Positions 1 through 7,869 of a DNA stretch of 44,334 nt are shown here, one piece after another (position 1 is the first letter of the stretch; each line of letters begins with the position of its first letter). A model generated the notes under the pieces. The model saw only the letters and a list, made by a program, of their open reading frames with translations. It had not been told where the DNA came from and searched no databases. The DNA is taken from positions 1 through 44,334 of the forward strand of contig JAEWKH010000073.1 of assembly GCA_023386155.1 (NCBI GenBank), read 5' to 3'. Made by a program: the position numbers and the translations under genes. Source of the stretch: Pseudomonadota bacterium. GTDB taxonomy: Bacteria; Pseudomonadota; Alphaproteobacteria; Rhizobiales; Beijerinckiaceae.

Positions 1-70
<70 letters not shown>

Positions 71-74
71 ATCC

Positions 75-109
75 AAAGCCCTCAGGAGCACCCCGCTCCG
101 GGGGCTTTT
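75..109 (+). terminator. Rho-independent terminator of the tRNA-fMet gene
   Basis: An outer stem AAAGCCC (75-81) pairs with GGGCTTT (102-108), with an inner GGAG/CTCC stem (85-88 with 96-99), and the hairpin runs into TTTT. It begins five bases after the tRNA CCA end. Confidence 0.8.
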
Positions 110-203
110 GGCCGGCCTGAAACCCGCAGGACAGACATGCATACAAGCCGCATGAAGCTGATCTCTTCCTTTCGGCAAGCTATACGAACTCATCCATCCT
201 TCG

Positions 204-630
204 ATGACCTTCAGTGAGCAGCTTCATGCCCGCCGCAAAAGGTGGTGGGTCGATGGGCAGCTGGCGGAGATCAGCCGACTGTCCCGAAAGCTAGAGGGCC
301 GCTCTTCATGGCGGAAAAAGGCTTTAAGGTTCCGGAGGAAACCGGTCTCTACTCGAATATCGACGACATACCCGACTTCTCGGAACTCCCGCGAAAATTC
401 GTCTTGAAACCATCGCGCGGCTATTCCGCCAAAAAATGTCTTCGTGATTTCCGACGGTATAAATCTCCTCGACGGGAAGCCTTACGACAGAAAATCCCTG
501 ATCGAGGCAGTTCATGAATCCTATGGCGCAAAGCCGTTCTCAGGAAAATTCCTGATTGAAGAGCTGCTCGTCAATTGGGACGGCAAAAGCGGAATTCCCG
601 TAGATTACAAGTTCTACACTTTTGGGGGCG
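204..630 (+). pseudogene. Remnant of a TupA-like ATP-grasp gene, two frameshifts and a lost 3' end
   Basis: Three reading-frame pieces join into one protein-like sequence. Bases 204-302 (frame of the ATG at 204) give an Arg-rich helix ending LSRKLEGR. From about 302 the next frame gives LFMAEKGFKVPEE, then FVLKPSRGYSAK. From about 435 the first frame resumes with NVFVISDGINLLDGK, then KFLIEELLVNWDG and DYKFYTF. The FVLKPSRG lysine loop, the FLIEELL strand and the DYKFY motif are typical of TupA-like ATP-grasp ligases linked to polysaccharide or peptide-polymer synthesis. The first shift looks like one lost base near 302; the second is one extra A in the A-run 431-436. Homology ends abruptly near 630, before the catalytic C-terminal half. 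GC is lower than in the neighbours. The family name is from motifs only; that it is broken is clear. Confidence 0.65.
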
Positions 631-669
631 GAAGCGGGTGGTCGGCGAGGAAGGCGCGCCGTGGCCGCG

Positions 670-1086
670 TCAGGCAACCTGCCCGACGGGGTCCAGGTCG
701 GCATTCATCGAGAAACGCTCGAGCTGGACCGCGTAAGCGGCCTCCAGTCCCTTCAGGCGCATCTCGGGTTCAGGGACGATCCGGTCCACGGCGGCGGTGA
801 GACGGCCGCAGAATCGGTCCAGGGCAGAGAGCAGCAGGCGCAGCGATCGCGCGTTGGGGGGCGAGCCGGCGGACGCATCCTTCACCAGGGCGTCGGCCGA
901 TGCGTAGAGGTCGTCCACGGCAGCCTCGATTCCGGGGTCGCGCTTGAGCATGCTCATGGTGTTGATGAGAAGGACGCGCAGATCGTGCAGGTCGTCTCCC
1001 CTGCCCGCCTGCGCGATCAGGTTCACGACCTTCTTTACGGCTTCGATTCTCTCGTTGATCGTTTGCGCAATGGTGCTGTCGGCCAT
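670..1086 (-). CDS. Hypothetical helical protein, 138 aa
   Basis: I do not recognise this family. The ATG at 1086 is chosen because a GGGGGAGGG ribosome site sits just upstream; a longer form starting at 1131 adds only low-complexity residues. The protein begins MADSTIAQTINERIEAVKKV and is predicted almost entirely alpha-helical, with regular heptad-like hydrophobic spacing, no signal peptide and no membrane segment. It stands alone, convergent with the ATP-grasp remnant. A CtrA-like site lies about 70 bases upstream (1156-1170), so cell-cycle control is possible. Function unknown. Confidence 0.7.
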   Translation of the reverse strand: MADSTIAQTINERIEAVKKVVNLIAQAGRGDDLHDLRVLLINTMSMLKRDPGIEAAVDDLYASADALVKDASAGSPPNARSLRLLLSALDRFCGRLTAAVDRIVPEPEMRLKGLEAAYAVQLERFSMNADLDPVGQVA

Positions 1087-1155
1087 GTGCCCTCCCCCTG
1101 TGAGGCAGCGTGAAATCCCCGTGGGACTCACAGGAGCGAGAATGCGCGCTCATGG

Positions 1156-1170
1156 TTAACCAATTCTTAC
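1156..1170. promoter_or_regulatory. CtrA-like box (TTAA-N7-TTAC)
   Basis: TTAA at 1156-1159, seven bases, then TTAC at 1167-1170; this is one mismatch from the alphaproteobacterial CtrA consensus TTAA-N7-TTAA. A GANTC methylation site (CcrM type) follows directly at 1171. The site is 70 bases upstream of the minus-strand gene starting at 1086. Binding is inferred from the motif only. Confidence 0.35.
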
Positions 1171-1738
1171 GAGTCCACCGAAAAGGGCGCTGAAAGCGTT
1201 GTTACGCAAGGGTCTCCGACTTTGCGAGGAAACTTTCCGTAACGGACATCTCAAGCATTGTGATTTGATCCGAAGCCGACTAAACCTCCCCCTGTTCTCG
1301 AACCGAACCATTGGTCATGCACCGGCAGCTCGACTTCAAGCGACCGCAATGGTCCTCGTCACGAAGCATGCGCTTCTTGAGGAGTTGCCGCGTCATGCGC
1401 GATCGTGAGCAGCAACCCGATCCGGGACCTGCCTCATGGTCCTCGGCGGCGCGCTCCGCCAGAACCGGCACTCTCCTTCAAGTGCCTCACCACTCCATGC
1501 CGGCATAACGGTCATCCGTCGCCGGCACGATCCGGCGAATTTCCTTCCTTTTCCGCATTCGCTTCTTTTCTCGCGATGCAGGTTCGCCGGATCCAGCCTA
1601 GCGCATCGTGCTGGAAGGCGGACCCGGCTTTCCGCGTTCAACGATGCGCCGCTCAAGGGATCAGGCTTCGGATCGATCCCAAGGGTGCAAGTCCGTTTTG
1701 GGTCCGATGCTCGAGCAGAGAAAAGGAGAAGCCCTGCA
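1171..1738. other. Intergenic stretch with no recognised gene
   Basis: About 570 bases upstream of the helix-turn-helix protein gene. Several open frames cross it, but none has a convincing start, ribosome site or protein-like composition. I see no RNA gene. The only element I would call is the AAAGGAGA ribosome site at 1722-1729 belonging to the next gene. Confidence 0.5.
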
Positions 1739-3121
1739 ATGAACAGGGTCTGGACTGAAGAAGAACTTGAGATTCTGCGTCGCGATAGGGAAGCCAAGGT
1801 TCCGGTTCCCGTCACCGCCGCGAAACTGGGACGGCCCGTGCCGGCAACCTATGCCAGGGCGCGGCTGATCGGCACCCTTGTTCAGCCCCACCAGTCCTGG
1901 GACGAAGCCAGCGTCGCGCGCCTGCGCGAACTCGTCTCGGCCGATCCGCCGATGACGGACAAGCAGATCGCCGCCGAGCTCGGGCGAACCGTGACGCAGA
2001 TCCGCTGGAAGATGCAGGATCTCGGCCTGATCGGCGTGCGCGACCTTTCCAAGCTGGCGAAGATCACGGCCGCGGGAACGGCGCGTCCCATAGCGGCTCA
2101 GGCGCCGGGCGCGAAGCCTGCACCGGCTGCAAGAGCCATTGCTCAAAAGCCGCCTCGGCAGTCCTCTCAGGTGGGCGAGGCGCCTGCAAGGCCGGCCGCC
2201 CCGTTTCCGGCGCAGCCGGCCGTGCCGGCGCGACCGGCGGAGCGCATGATCGACGCTCAGGCCGCGCTTGCCCAGGCGCTCAAGGCGCTCGAAGCATCCA
2301 TGGCCGAGCGGCTGAAGATTTTCATCGCGGAAGCGGAAGCCGGCATGGTCCGGGCCGCGCGGGCGGCCATCGCCGAGAAGGCGCGCATCGACCAGCGCCT
2401 CGTCGTCCGGGTCAAGCGTGCCGCCGAGGCCGCGGCCCGCCGCGACGCGGAGGCACGGAAGGCCGAGGAGGAGGCGAAGCGTCAGGCCATGGCGGCCAGG
2501 AAGGCCGAGGCTGAGGCAGAGGCGAAGCGCAGGGCCGAAGAGGCCGCCCGCCGGGCCCAGGAGAAGAAGGCTCTTCAGGAGATGGCCCGGGCGGTCGCAC
2601 CCAAGCCCGTGGAGAAACCGAAGGCGGAGGTGAGGAAGCCCGTCCTGCCCGCGATACGAGGCGTATCGCAGGTCGCTGCTCCCCGCCCTGCCCCGCAGCC
2701 GGCGCCTCCGCCGGCATCGAAGATCGTCGTCACCGAGGCACCCGCGGCCGTTCGCCCGACGGAGCTGGAACCGGCCAACGCGCAGACATCCGGTCGCGGA
2801 GGCTGGAAATCGGTTCGTCGGGACCCGGCACGGGCGCTCGCCCAGGCCAAGGCGAAGGCCAAGCCGGCCAACCGCGCCGATGCGATTGACCTCGCCCAGG
2901 CGGCACAGGCGGCCATCGAGCGCTTCATCGCCGAGCGGGGCGTGACGAAATCCGAGTCGAGCGGCATCCAGGCGATCGTCTCCCGGTTGCAGGCACGGGG
3001 CTATATCGTCGTGCGCGACGAGAGCGGCTGGACCATCGACCAGCGCCATCGCGTCGGCAGCGAATCCGAGCTCTTCGCATTCGCGGAAGCTCGCGGCATC
3101 ACATTGAGCGAAGCCGCCTGA
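1739..3121 (+). CDS. Protein with two GcrA/Myb-like helix-turn-helix units and a long Ala-rich coiled coil, 460 aa
   Basis: The ATG at 1739 follows an AAAGGAGA ribosome site by ten bases; the open frame continues upstream but without protein character. Residues about 3-42 (WTEEELEILRRDREAKVPV) and about 50-100 (SWDEASVARLRELV, then KQIAAELGRT) each look like a short SANT/Myb or GcrA-type DNA-binding unit with the W-x-E/D start and an x-IAAxLGR recognition region. Residues about 100-180 are Pro/Ala-rich linker, about 180-285 a charged Ala/Lys/Glu coiled coil, then a second disordered region. A folded C-terminal domain of about 80 residues starts near IDLAQAAQAAIERFIAERG. No signal peptide or membrane segment. 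A DNA-binding or nucleoid role is an inference. A strong hairpin terminator follows. Confidence 0.75.
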   Translation: MNRVWTEEELEILRRDREAKVPVPVTAAKLGRPVPATYARARLIGTLVQPHQSWDEASVARLRELVSADPPMTDKQIAAELGRTVTQIRWKMQDLGLIGVRDLSKLAKITAAGTARPIAAQAPGAKPAPAARAIAQKPPRQSSQVGEAPARPAAPFPAQPAVPARPAERMIDAQAALAQALKALEASMAERLKIFIAEAEAGMVRAARAAIAEKARIDQRLVVRVKRAAEAAARRDAEARKAEEEAKRQAMAARKAEAEAEAKRRAEEAARRAQEKKALQEMARAVAPKPVEKPKAEVRKPVLPAIRGVSQVAAPRPAPQPAPPPASKIVVTEAPAAVRPTELEPANAQTSGRGGWKSVRRDPARALAQAKAKAKPANRADAIDLAQAAQAAIERFIAERGVTKSESSGIQAIVSRLQARGYIVVRDESGWTIDQRHRVGSESELFAFAEARGITLSEAA

Positions 3122-3130
3122 TAAAGGGTC

Positions 3131-3176
3131 GAATGCGGCGTCCGAGTTGCTGTCACCAGACGCCGCATTCTTGATT
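3131..3176 (+). terminator. Strong hairpin terminator after the helix-turn-helix protein gene
   Basis: A perfect 12-bp stem, GAATGCGGCGTC (3131-3142) with GACGCCGCATTC (3159-3170), followed by a weak T-rich tail. It begins nine bases past the stop codon at 3119-3121. Confidence 0.65.
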
Positions 3177-3234
3177 ACGCATCTTGCCGATGCCGTGATC
3201 CGCCCCAGATCGGCAGCGGATCAAGGAGATGACA

Positions 3235-4182
3235 ATGGACAAGCGTCGGCTCGGCCGCTCGGACCTGATGGTTTCGCCCCTGTGCCTCGGCGGCAACGTC
3301 TTCGGCTGGACGGCCGACGAGGCGACGTCGTTCAAGGTGCTCGACGCCTATGTCGATGCTGGCCTCAACTTCATCGACACGGCGGATGTGTATTCGACCT
3401 GGGTGCCCGGCCACAAAGGCGGCGAGTCGGAGACGATCATCGGCAAGTGGATGAAGGCCCGCGGCAATCGCGACAGGCTCGTGATCGCCACCAAGGTCGG
3501 GTCCGAGATGGGGCCGGACCAGAAGGGCCTGTCGAAGGCCTATATTCGCTCCGCGGTGGAGGCCTCTCTGCGGCGGCTCCAGACCGATTACATCGACCTC
3601 TACCAATCCCATCGCGACGATCCCGACACGCCGCAGCAGGAAACGCTCGCGGCTTACCAGGAACTGATCCGGGACGGGAAGGTGCGGGCCATCGGCGCCT
3701 CGAACTTCACCGCTGCGCGGCTGAAGGAATCCCTGGAGATCAGCGCCGAAGGCGGCCTGCCGCGCTACGAGAGCCTGCAGCCCAAGTACAACCTGTCCGA
3801 CCGCGTGGAATACGAGGCGGAGCTGGAGCCGCTCTGCCGCCGGGAGGAGATCGGCGTCATTCCCTATTACGGCCTTGCCAGCGGCTTCCTGACAGGCAAG
3901 TACCGGTCGGAGGCGGATTTCGGCAAGAGCGTACGCGGCGGGCGGATGGCCGCCTATCTCGATGATCGCGGCAGGCGCATCCTGGCGGCCCTGGACGAGG
4001 TCTCGGCCCGCAGGAACGCGACCCCGGCCCAGATCGCGCTCGCCTGGCTGATGGCCCGGCCGGGCCTGACCGCGCCGATCGCCAGCGCCACGAGCGTGGA
4101 GCAGATCCAGGACCTCGTGCAGGCCACGAAGGTGCAGCTCGATGATGACGATATCGCGCAGCTCAATCGGGCCTCGGCCTGA
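3235..4182 (+). CDS. Aldo/keto reductase, 315 aa
   Basis: An NADPH-dependent oxidoreductase of the AKR superfamily (TIM barrel), reducing aldehydes or ketones in the cytoplasm. The catalytic tetrad is visible as D48 and Y53 (FIDTADVYS), K87 (VIATKVG) and H126 (YQSHRDDP). The cofactor-binding end shows IGASNFTAARLKE and the late IASATSVEQIQD. The length is normal for the family. I chose the second ATG (3235) because AAGGAG at 3223-3228 abuts the first ATG (3229) but is six bases from the second. The physiological substrate cannot be read from the sequence; the family often handles sugar- or lipid-derived carbonyls. It is a single gene between a terminator and a convergent lipoprotein gene. Confidence 0.93.
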   Translation: MDKRRLGRSDLMVSPLCLGGNVFGWTADEATSFKVLDAYVDAGLNFIDTADVYSTWVPGHKGGESETIIGKWMKARGNRDRLVIATKVGSEMGPDQKGLSKAYIRSAVEASLRRLQTDYIDLYQSHRDDPDTPQQETLAAYQELIRDGKVRAIGASNFTAARLKESLEISAEGGLPRYESLQPKYNLSDRVEYEAELEPLCRREEIGVIPYYGLASGFLTGKYRSEADFGKSVRGGRMAAYLDDRGRRILAALDEVSARRNATPAQIALAWLMARPGLTAPIASATSVEQIQDLVQATKVQLDDDDIAQLNRASA

Positions 4183-4225
4183 AGCCGTATGAGCCCGATC
4201 CTGCATCTTAAGTCAGCATAGGCAT

Positions 4226-4654
4226 TTACTGAGGCGCCTGCGCGGGCATGTCATCGAGTCTGCGATACACTTCGGCAATCTTCGTATTCAATGACGGGCA
4301 GCGTTTGGTACGACCGATATCTTCAAGCACTCTGTTGCGATTGCGCAATGCGTCGATCTCGACCTTTTCCGGCGACTTCGGGTCCATGAAGAAGAGAGCC
4401 GGCCAGAAGAGAACGGCTCCCGTGACGCCAAGAACGACGTTTTTGGCGACGGCGCCGTCCTTTTCCTGAAGCGTCACGACGATCTGACGTTCGTTCGCTT
4501 CGAACTCGCGCGCAATGGCGGGGCAATCGAGCGATACGTCAGCGACATTCGTCGAGGGCACAGGCTTGGCCTCACGGCCTCCGCAGCCGGCCAGAAGTAG
4601 ACCTGCAGCGAGCGTGAACGTCGTAGTTTTGGTTGAGAATGCAGTCAGGTTCAT
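4226..4654 (-). CDS. Small lipoprotein with one membrane segment, 142 aa
   Basis: The protein begins with a type II signal peptide whose lipobox is LLAGC (Cys about 25), so it should be lipid-anchored. After a short linker there is DCPAIAREFEANERQI, then a hydrophobic stretch of about 20 residues (about 77-97) and a charged helical tail with a second conserved-looking Cys (RTKRCPSL). The two Cys residues after the anchor could pair. I do not assign a function; similar small lipoproteins are common and unnamed in proteobacteria. The ATG at 4654 has GGGGG upstream and places the signal peptide correctly; the much longer frame to 4963 would bury it. A palindrome lies upstream at 4687-4699. Confidence 0.75.
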   Translation of the reverse strand: MNLTAFSTKTTTFTLAAGLLLAGCGGREAKPVPSTNVADVSLDCPAIAREFEANERQIVVTLQEKDGAVAKNVVLGVTGAVLFWPALFFMDPKSPEKVEIDALRNRNRVLEDIGRTKRCPSLNTKIAEVYRRLDDMPAQAPQ

Positions 4655-4686
4655 CGTGCCCCCAAAGCTTATCGTTGGGCACACCC

Positions 4687-4699
4687 TTATATGATATAA
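4687..4699. promoter_or_regulatory. AT-only palindrome upstream of the lipoprotein gene
   Basis: TTATAT-G-ATATAA is a perfect 6+1+6 palindrome 33-45 bases upstream of the lipoprotein start, in an otherwise GC-rich region. It overlaps the place where a -10 element would sit and could be an operator. Inference from position and symmetry only. Confidence 0.3.
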
Positions 4700-4877
4700 A
4701 GTGTCATTAAAAGTGGCTCGGCATCGATGTTGAATGCCAAGGTGATTTCCTTCAGCACATAAAGCAGGACCGTTGAGAATTTCGCATACCAGCCCCTCGT
4801 TGCATCGGGCCGGAGGCCGATTATCTCGTATCGACCTGTGTTTCCGGTAATTCCACAGGGTTGAACGAGGTTTTACG

Positions 4878-5969
4878 ATGAGCGCCGATGCCAATGCATT
4901 GTTCCAGCCCTTCAGGCTGGGCGACCTGACCCTGCCGAACCGACTGGTCATGGCTCCCCTCACCCGGAACCGGGCGGCCGAGGGGGATGTGCCTCAGGAC
5001 ATCACGGCCACCTATTACGCCCAGCGTGCCAGCGCCGGCCTCCTGATCTCGGAAGGCTCGCAGATTTCCCATCAGGGCCAGGGCTACCTGCGGACGCCGG
5101 GCATCTACACGCCAGACCAGGTCGAACATTGGCGCAAGGTGACCGATAGGGTCCACAAGGCCGGGGGGCGGATCTTCATCCAGCTCTGGCATGTGGGCCG
5201 CGTGTCCCATACCTCCCTCCAGCCCGGCGGCGGCGCGCCGGTCGGCCCCTCGCCGATCCGCGCTCAAACGAAGACCTTCCTTCAGGAGGGCTTCGCCGAC
5301 GTGTCCGAGCCCCGCGCGCTCGATCTCTCGGAGATTCCAGGCATCCTGCGGGACTACGAGAACGCCGCCCGCAACGCCAAGGAAGCCGGGTTCGACGGCG
5401 TCGAGATCCATGCGGCGAACGGGTACCTCCTCGACCAGTTCATGAAGGACGGCTCCAACCGCCGTACGGACGCCTATGGCGGCTCCATCGAGAACCGGGC
5501 CCGCCTGACCGTCGAAGCGGCGGAGGCCGTGCTCAAGGTCTGGGACAAGGGCCGGGTCGGCATCCGCCTGTCGCCCGCCAAGGTCAACGATGCGGCCGAC
5601 TCCAACCCGCAGGCCCTGTTCAGCCACGTGGTGGAAAAGCTCGACGGTCTCGGGCTCGGCTACATCCACATGATCGAGGGTGCCACGCAAGGCGACCGCA
5701 ACGCCGTGGACGTGGATTACGAGGGCCTGCGCCGCTCCTTCCGCGGAGCCTATATCGCCAATAACGGCTACGACCGCGACATGGCCGCGGAGGCAATCTC
5801 CAGCGGGCGGGCGGATCTGGTGGCGTTCGGACGTCTTTTCATTTCCAATCCCGACCTCGTCGAGCGCTTCCGCCTCAATGCGCCGGTGAACGAGCCGGAC
5901 CGCGCCACGTTCTATGGCGGCGATGCCAAGGGTTATACGGATTATCCGGAGATCGACGAAGCCGCCTGA
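4878..5969 (+). CDS. nemA: Alkene reductase of the Old Yellow Enzyme family (NemA-like), 363 aa
   Basis: An FMN flavoenzyme that reduces activated C=C bonds and nitro compounds with NADPH, in the cytoplasm. The start (LFQPFRLGDLTLPNRLVMAP) is the family's first barrel strand. IQLWHVGRVSH (about 101-111) is characteristic. H178 and N181 in EIHAANGYLLDQF bind the substrate oxygen and Y183 is the proton donor. DGSNRRTDAYGGSIENR follows and the C-terminal FGRLFISNPDLVERF binds the FMN phosphate. The length is typical. It is convergent with the Gly/Ser-rich protein gene, only three bases apart. NemA is the best-known relative; other OYE members would look alike, so the symbol is tentative. A TetR-type NemR regulator is not present nearby. 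Confidence 0.92.
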   Translation: MSADANALFQPFRLGDLTLPNRLVMAPLTRNRAAEGDVPQDITATYYAQRASAGLLISEGSQISHQGQGYLRTPGIYTPDQVEHWRKVTDRVHKAGGRIFIQLWHVGRVSHTSLQPGGGAPVGPSPIRAQTKTFLQEGFADVSEPRALDLSEIPGILRDYENAARNAKEAGFDGVEIHAANGYLLDQFMKDGSNRRTDAYGGSIENRARLTVEAAEAVLKVWDKGRVGIRLSPAKVNDAADSNPQALFSHVVEKLDGLGLGYIHMIEGATQGDRNAVDVDYEGLRRSFRGAYIANNGYDRDMAAEAISSGRADLVAFGRLFISNPDLVERFRLNAPVNEPDRATFYGGDAKGYTDYPEIDEAA

Positions 5970-5972
5970 CGA

Positions 5973-6485
5973 TCAGCAGCCCTGGCAGATCCCACGCCTG
6001 ACCCTCTTGTCGGCCTCCTCGAGCAGCTTCTCCTCGCGCGAGCTGGGGCCGACGGTGGACCGCTCGCCCGACTGAAGCCGGTTCCCGGCGACCGTTCCCG
6101 TTTCGGCGGGGCCTGTCTGGGATCCGCCCGATCCGGCGGCGGAGCCCCCCGTGCTGCCCTCCGTGCCGGGAGGCGGGATCGCGCCCGTGCTTTCCCGGCT
6201 GCCCGTCCCGGTATTGCCCGTCGTGCCGCCGACGCGGCTCGACCGGTTTCCGGGATCGGCGCTTCCCCGCATGCCCTGGCTGGACCGGCGGAGGTTCGGG
6301 CCGCTGGGCCGGCCGGCCGTGCTCGGGGATGCGGTCGAGCCGGTGGAGGGAGACGCCGAGGTCGAAGAGCCGCCGGACCCTCCGCCGCTGCCACCGCCGG
6401 AGCCGCCCGAGGAGCCCTGCGCCCATGCCCCTCCGGCGATCAGGCAGCCGGCGAGCAGTGCGGTCGAAACTGTGAGGTGACGCAT
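5973..6485 (-). CDS. Secreted Gly/Ser-rich low-complexity protein, 170 aa
   Basis: A clear Sec signal peptide is followed by AWAQ, so cleavage near residue 22-23 is likely. The mature part is almost all Gly, Ser, Thr and Pro with (GGSGG)n-like tracts to residue 45, and is predicted disordered. Only the last 25 residues (SSREEKLLEEADKRVRRG) look folded, ending in a CxxC motif (ICQGC) at the very C-terminus. The conserved end rather than the repeats is probably the functional part. No family assigned. The gene stands between convergent nemA and the DHFR-like gene; its own start at 6485 is preceded by AAGGGAGGAG. Confidence 0.7.
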   Translation of the reverse strand: MRHLTVSTALLAGCLIAGGAWAQGSSGGSGGGSGGGSGGSSTSASPSTGSTASPSTAGRPSGPNLRRSSQGMRGSADPGNRSSRVGGTTGNTGTGSRESTGAIPPPGTEGSTGGSAAGSGGSQTGPAETGTVAGNRLQSGERSTVGPSSREEKLLEEADKRVRRGICQGC

Positions 6486-6531
6486 CGGCTCCTCCCTTGG
6501 GGTCGCTGTTGCATGCCAACTCCAAGCAAAC

Positions 6532-7095
6532 TCACGAGTCTCGGCTACCGTTCCGCCATATTGTCAGGCTCACCGGACCCTTCGGATCCAGGATCCGGCG
6601 GGGAGCTGGTCGCAACCCGTGGGCCGACAGGACCGCCTCGGCCCTGACATCGCCCCCGCAGCCCGAGAACACGGGCACGCCGTTCGGGATGAACGTGCCT
6701 TCCGCCCGGGTCAGATGGAACGCATCGTATCCGATGGCGAGGAAGAGATCGAACACCAGACGCCCCCCGGGGACGGCCACGCGCCCGCCTTCCGGCAGCA
6801 CCGTCCGGATCGCCTCGGCCCAGGGCAGGTTCTCAGGATTCCACCACCAGCCATCCGGGCGCCGCTCAAGCCCGGTCGAGGACGAGGACAGGATCATCCG
6901 CAGGCGGCCTCTGGGATTGGAATTGGCCTCGTGTCCCAGGCGGCCGAGCACGGTCACGGCCGACTTGTTCAGTTCGGCCTGGAAATAGGCCCAGTCCGCA
7001 TCGTTGCGGAGCACATCGGGCGTGCGCCCGGACGCATCGGCGATGCGGTCGTTGTCGGACACGATGGCATAGCCGTGGATTTCAACCTTGGACAT
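6532..7095 (-). CDS. Dihydrofolate reductase / RibD-like family protein, 187 aa
   Basis: The fold is suggested by HGYAIVSDNDRIAD at the start (the family's first strand and loop), by TVLGRLGHEAN near residue 50 (position of the T-x-x-GRxTxE motif) and by LRMILSSSS. A Gly-rich AVPGGRLVFDLFL segment follows (position of the nucleotide-binding GG). These match the DHFR-fold reductases that include the C-terminal half of RibD. Real DHFR and RibD residues are not all conserved, so the substrate is unknown. It starts 14 bases inside the end of the ceramidase-family gene and is probably co-translated with it. Confidence 0.6.
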   Translation of the reverse strand: MSKVEIHGYAIVSDNDRIADASGRTPDVLRNDADWAYFQAELNKSAVTVLGRLGHEANSNPRGRLRMILSSSSTGLERRPDGWWWNPENLPWAEAIRTVLPEGGRVAVPGGRLVFDLFLAIGYDAFHLTRAEGTFIPNGVPVFSGCGGDVRAEAVLSAHGLRPAPRRILDPKGPVSLTIWRNGSRDS

Positions 7096-7774
7096 GGGAC
7101 GAGCTTTTCCGAGATGGATGAACGATGGCGGCCTTCATCAGGATGAAGAGCACGAGCGCATTGAGCCCATGCCACAGAAAATGGCTGCCTGCAGGAATTG
7201 TCGCGCAGATCGCTTCATCGATCGAACGGAAAAGAAGGGACAGGGCGAACACGCAAGCCGCCGCGAGAAGCGCCCTGCCCGCCTCCTTCGCCCCCGCAAG
7301 CAGGCAGGCGATCCCGACCGCCGGCAGCGCCAGGGCCGCCGGGATATAGCCGACCGATCCGTTCAGGGTCACGCCGGGAAGGATGCCGAGCCAGAGGCGG
7401 CCGAAGGACATGTTGAAGAGCGCGAACAGCGCCGTCACGGCAATGGCGGCGACCGTTCCGAGGTTCAGATACCGGCGCATGGCGAGCAGGAAGTAGCCGT
7501 AGATGAAGACCGCGATGGGCAGCACATCCGCCAGAAGCGACCAGCGGTTGGCGAAGGTGTGGAACAGGAAGCTGCCCGCTCCGACGATGAAGGTGACGGC
7601 GATCAGCCACAGGGCCGGCCCATCCCGCGCCTCCGCCCGTCGCCAGAGCACCAGGGCATAGAGGGCGGCGGCCAGGAAGGCTCCGTTCGTGACGGCGTTC
7701 AGCGGCTCAGCCCAGAATTCCGGCCCCAGGCGCTCGCAATAGCTGTCGATGGGGATGAACCAGGATTCGGGCAT
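7082..7774 (-). CDS. Ceramidase-family (CREST) integral membrane protein, 230 aa
   Basis: Seven hydrophobic segments are visible. The family's metal-site motifs are present: DSYCE near the N-terminus, GAGSFLFHTFANRWSLLADVLPI in the second and third segments, and HFLWHGLNA in the last. In alkaline ceramidases and their CREST relatives the His and Asp residues of these motifs hold zinc and hydrolyse an amide bond. Bacterial members of PF05875 are common but their substrates are mostly unknown. The ATG at 7774 is preferred; a TTG at 7783 is the alternative. Its stop codon lies inside the start of the DHFR-like gene. Confidence 0.8.
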   Translation of the reverse strand: MPESWFIPIDSYCERLGPEFWAEPLNAVTNGAFLAAALYALVLWRRAEARDGPALWLIAVTFIVGAGSFLFHTFANRWSLLADVLPIAVFIYGYFLLAMRRYLNLGTVAAIAVTALFALFNMSFGRLWLGILPGVTLNGSVGYIPAALALPAVGIACLLAGAKEAGRALLAAACVFALSLLFRSIDEAICATIPAGSHFLWHGLNALVLFILMKAAIVHPSRKSSSHVQG

Positions 7775-7869
7775 GAGGCGCAACCGTGGGGATGGCGACG
7801 AGTTCCGGCTTGCCAGCCGGGGACGAACATCCGATGAAGCATGGACGACGACAAAGCGAGAGTGACACG

